Source: Pseudomonadota bacterium (GTDB taxonomy: Bacteria; Pseudomonadota; Alphaproteobacteria; Caulobacterales; Caulobacteraceae). Taken from it: DNA of 6,569 nt. The translations under genes and the position numbers were made by a program. Positions 5,448 through 6,569 of the stretch are shown here, in pieces. The stretch lies in NCBI GenBank assembly GCA_023445955.1, contig JAEXJH010000427.1, forward strand, positions 1 through 6,569, in the 5' to 3' direction. The notes beneath the pieces were generated by a model that was given only the letters and a program-made list of their open reading frames with translations, did no database searches and was not told the DNA's origin. How positions within the stretch are numbered: the stretch's first letter is position 1; every line of letters starts with the position of its first letter.

Positions 5448-6569
5448 CCGCCTGCGCGAGCCGCGCCGCGGCCATGGCCGCTTCGATGGCGTCGTAGAGC
5501 TTGGAGACTTCGATCGGCTTGGCGACGTGGCCGTCCATGCCGGCGGCCAGGTAGTCCTCGACCTGGTGGGCCAGGGCGTTGGCGGTGACGGCGATGATCG
5601 GGGTGCGGACGCGGCCTTCCTCGACCTCCAGGGCGCGGATGGCCTTGGCGGCCTCGACGCCGTCCAGGACGGGCATGTGGATGTCCATCAGCACGATGTC
5701 GAAGGCCCCGGCCTTCCAGGTCTCGACGCAGGCGGCGCCGTCGGCGACCAGGGTCACCTCGGCGTTCAGCGGGGCCAGGACAGCGGCGACGACCTTCTGG
5801 TTGGTCGGATTGTCGTCGGCGGCCAGCACGCGCAGGCGGGCGGTCTCGACCGGCGCCTGCGGAGCCGCCAGGGGCTCGTCGTCGATATAGTGGACGTCGG
5901 TGATCGCCTCCTCGCGCGGCAGCGAGAGCAGGACGGTGAAGGTCGAGCCGCGGCCTTCGCGGCTCTGGACCTTGATCGAGCCGTCCATCAGCACCGCCAG
6001 CTCGCGGCAGATGGCCAAGCCCAGGCCCGAGCCGCCGAAGCGGCGCGTGGTCGAGCTGTCGGCCTGGACGAACTTGTCGAACAGGCGCGGCAGGATCTCG
6101 GGCGAGATGCCGATGCCGGTGTCGGCCACGTCGATGCGCAGGCCCGAGCCGTCCTCGGCCGAGGCGAAGCGTACGGCGACCGCGCCGTCCAGGGTGAACT
6201 TCAGGGCGTTGGCGATCAGGTTGCCCAGGATCTGGCGCAGGCGGTCGGCGTCGCCGCGCCACAGGCCCTGAGCCTCGGGAGCGACGGCGACCTCGAAGGC
6301 CAGGCCCTTGTCGCGGGCCTGCTGGGCGTAGGTCTCGCGGATCGACTGGGCCAGCTGGGCGATGTCGAACGGGCGGTCGGTGATCTCAAGGCGCCCGGCC
6401 TCGATCTTGGACAGGTCCAGCACGTCGTTCAGCACGGACAGCAGCACCGAGCCCGACTCGCGGATCACCTTCAGGCGCTCGCGCTGGGTGTCGCTCATCT
6501 TGTCCATGGCCATCAGCTCGGCCATGGCCAGCACGCCGTTCAGCGGCGTGCGGATCTCGTGGCTCATAT
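5443..6569 (-). CDS. Hybrid sensor histidine kinase with C-terminal receiver (N-terminus outside the window)
   Basis: The visible 374 residues begin at the phosphorylation site; residue numbers here count from the Met of [12 protein letters not shown]. Domains in order are DHp with autophosphorylated His3 (H box), then an HATPase_c domain with N box ([11 protein letters not shown], Asn116 and Asn120), G1 (DVADTGIGI, 146-154), F box (LFDKFVQAD, 162-170) and G2 (GGSGLGLAI, 178-186). A short Pro/Ala linker leads to a receiver with Asp251/Asp252, phosphoacceptor Asp295 (IVLMDIHMP), Thr328 and Lys350-Pro351. All catalytic residues are present. No Hpt domain follows, so phosphate would have to pass to a separate Hpt protein. 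The Met at 6565-6567 is not the true start: the H box sits within the protein, and the sensor part lies beyond 6569. The signal, and whether it is membrane-bound, cannot be judged. Confidence 0.95.
   Translation of the reverse strand, partial: MSHEIRTPLNGVLAMAELMAMDKMSDTQRERLKVIRESGSVLLSVLNDVLDLSKIEAGRLEITDRPFDIAQLAQSIRETYAQQARDKGLAFEVAVAPEAQGLWRGDADRLRQILGNLIANALKFTLDGAVAVRFASAEDGSGLRIDVADTGIGISPEILPRLFDKFVQADSSTTRRFGGSGLGLAICRELAVLMDGSIKVQSREGRGSTFTVLLSLPREEAITDVHYIDDEPLAAPQAPVETARLRVLAADDNPTNQKVVAAVLAPLNAEVTLVADGAACVETWKAGAFDIVLMDIHMPVLDGVEAAKAIRALEVEEGRVRTPIIAVTANALAHQVEDYLAAGMDGHVAKPIEVSKLYDAIEAAMAAARLAQAA

Noticed and set aside
5042..6262. 406-codon minus-strand open frame
   Set aside because: It lies over the hybrid kinase in another frame and is Arg/Gly/Pro-rich with no motif. 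The kinase frame carries complete H, N, G1, F, G2 and receiver motifs.

Overview
The window looks like chromosomal DNA of a high-GC alphaproteobacterium, most likely Caulobacter or a close relative. This is inferred from spot counts of about 73-75% GC in several genes, several GANTC sites (the CcrM methylation target in Caulobacterales), sigma-73-like promoter boxes, and the flavour of the proteins. No database search was possible.

Layout. Positions 1-2751 carry a same-strand (+) row of genes: the last codons of an unidentified gene (stop at 38-40), dihydropteroate synthase folP (50-868), a 103-bp gap with a candidate promoter and three GANTC sites, a stand-alone receiver-domain response regulator (972-1328), the thiamine gene thiD (1361-2176), and a COG3575-type nucleotidyltransferase-fold protein (2173-2751) whose ATG overlaps the thiD stop. 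After a 76-bp gap with a perfect palindrome and a candidate promoter comes a PhzF-family isomerase/epimerase-like gene (2828-3649). Two related hairpins at its 3' end separate it from a convergent gene for a small exported protein (minus strand, 3702-4043). A 134-bp divergent intergenic region follows. Next is a 422-residue protein of unknown function (4178-5446, +) that appears to be built from an internal duplication and is less GC-rich than its neighbours. It ends tail-to-tail, with overlapping stop codons, on a hybrid histidine kinase (minus strand, 5443-6569) that runs off the right edge.

Function. folP and thiD are housekeeping vitamin-biosynthesis genes (folate and thiamine) that act on pterin and pyrimidine substrates. 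The response regulator between them is an orphan with no adjacent kinase. The kinase at the right end is a separate, convergent unit and nothing in the window links it to that regulator. I see no mobile element, CRISPR array, tRNA or rRNA. The least explained parts are the internally duplicated protein at 4178-5446 and the small exported protein at 3702-4043. I do not see a clear multi-gene novel system.
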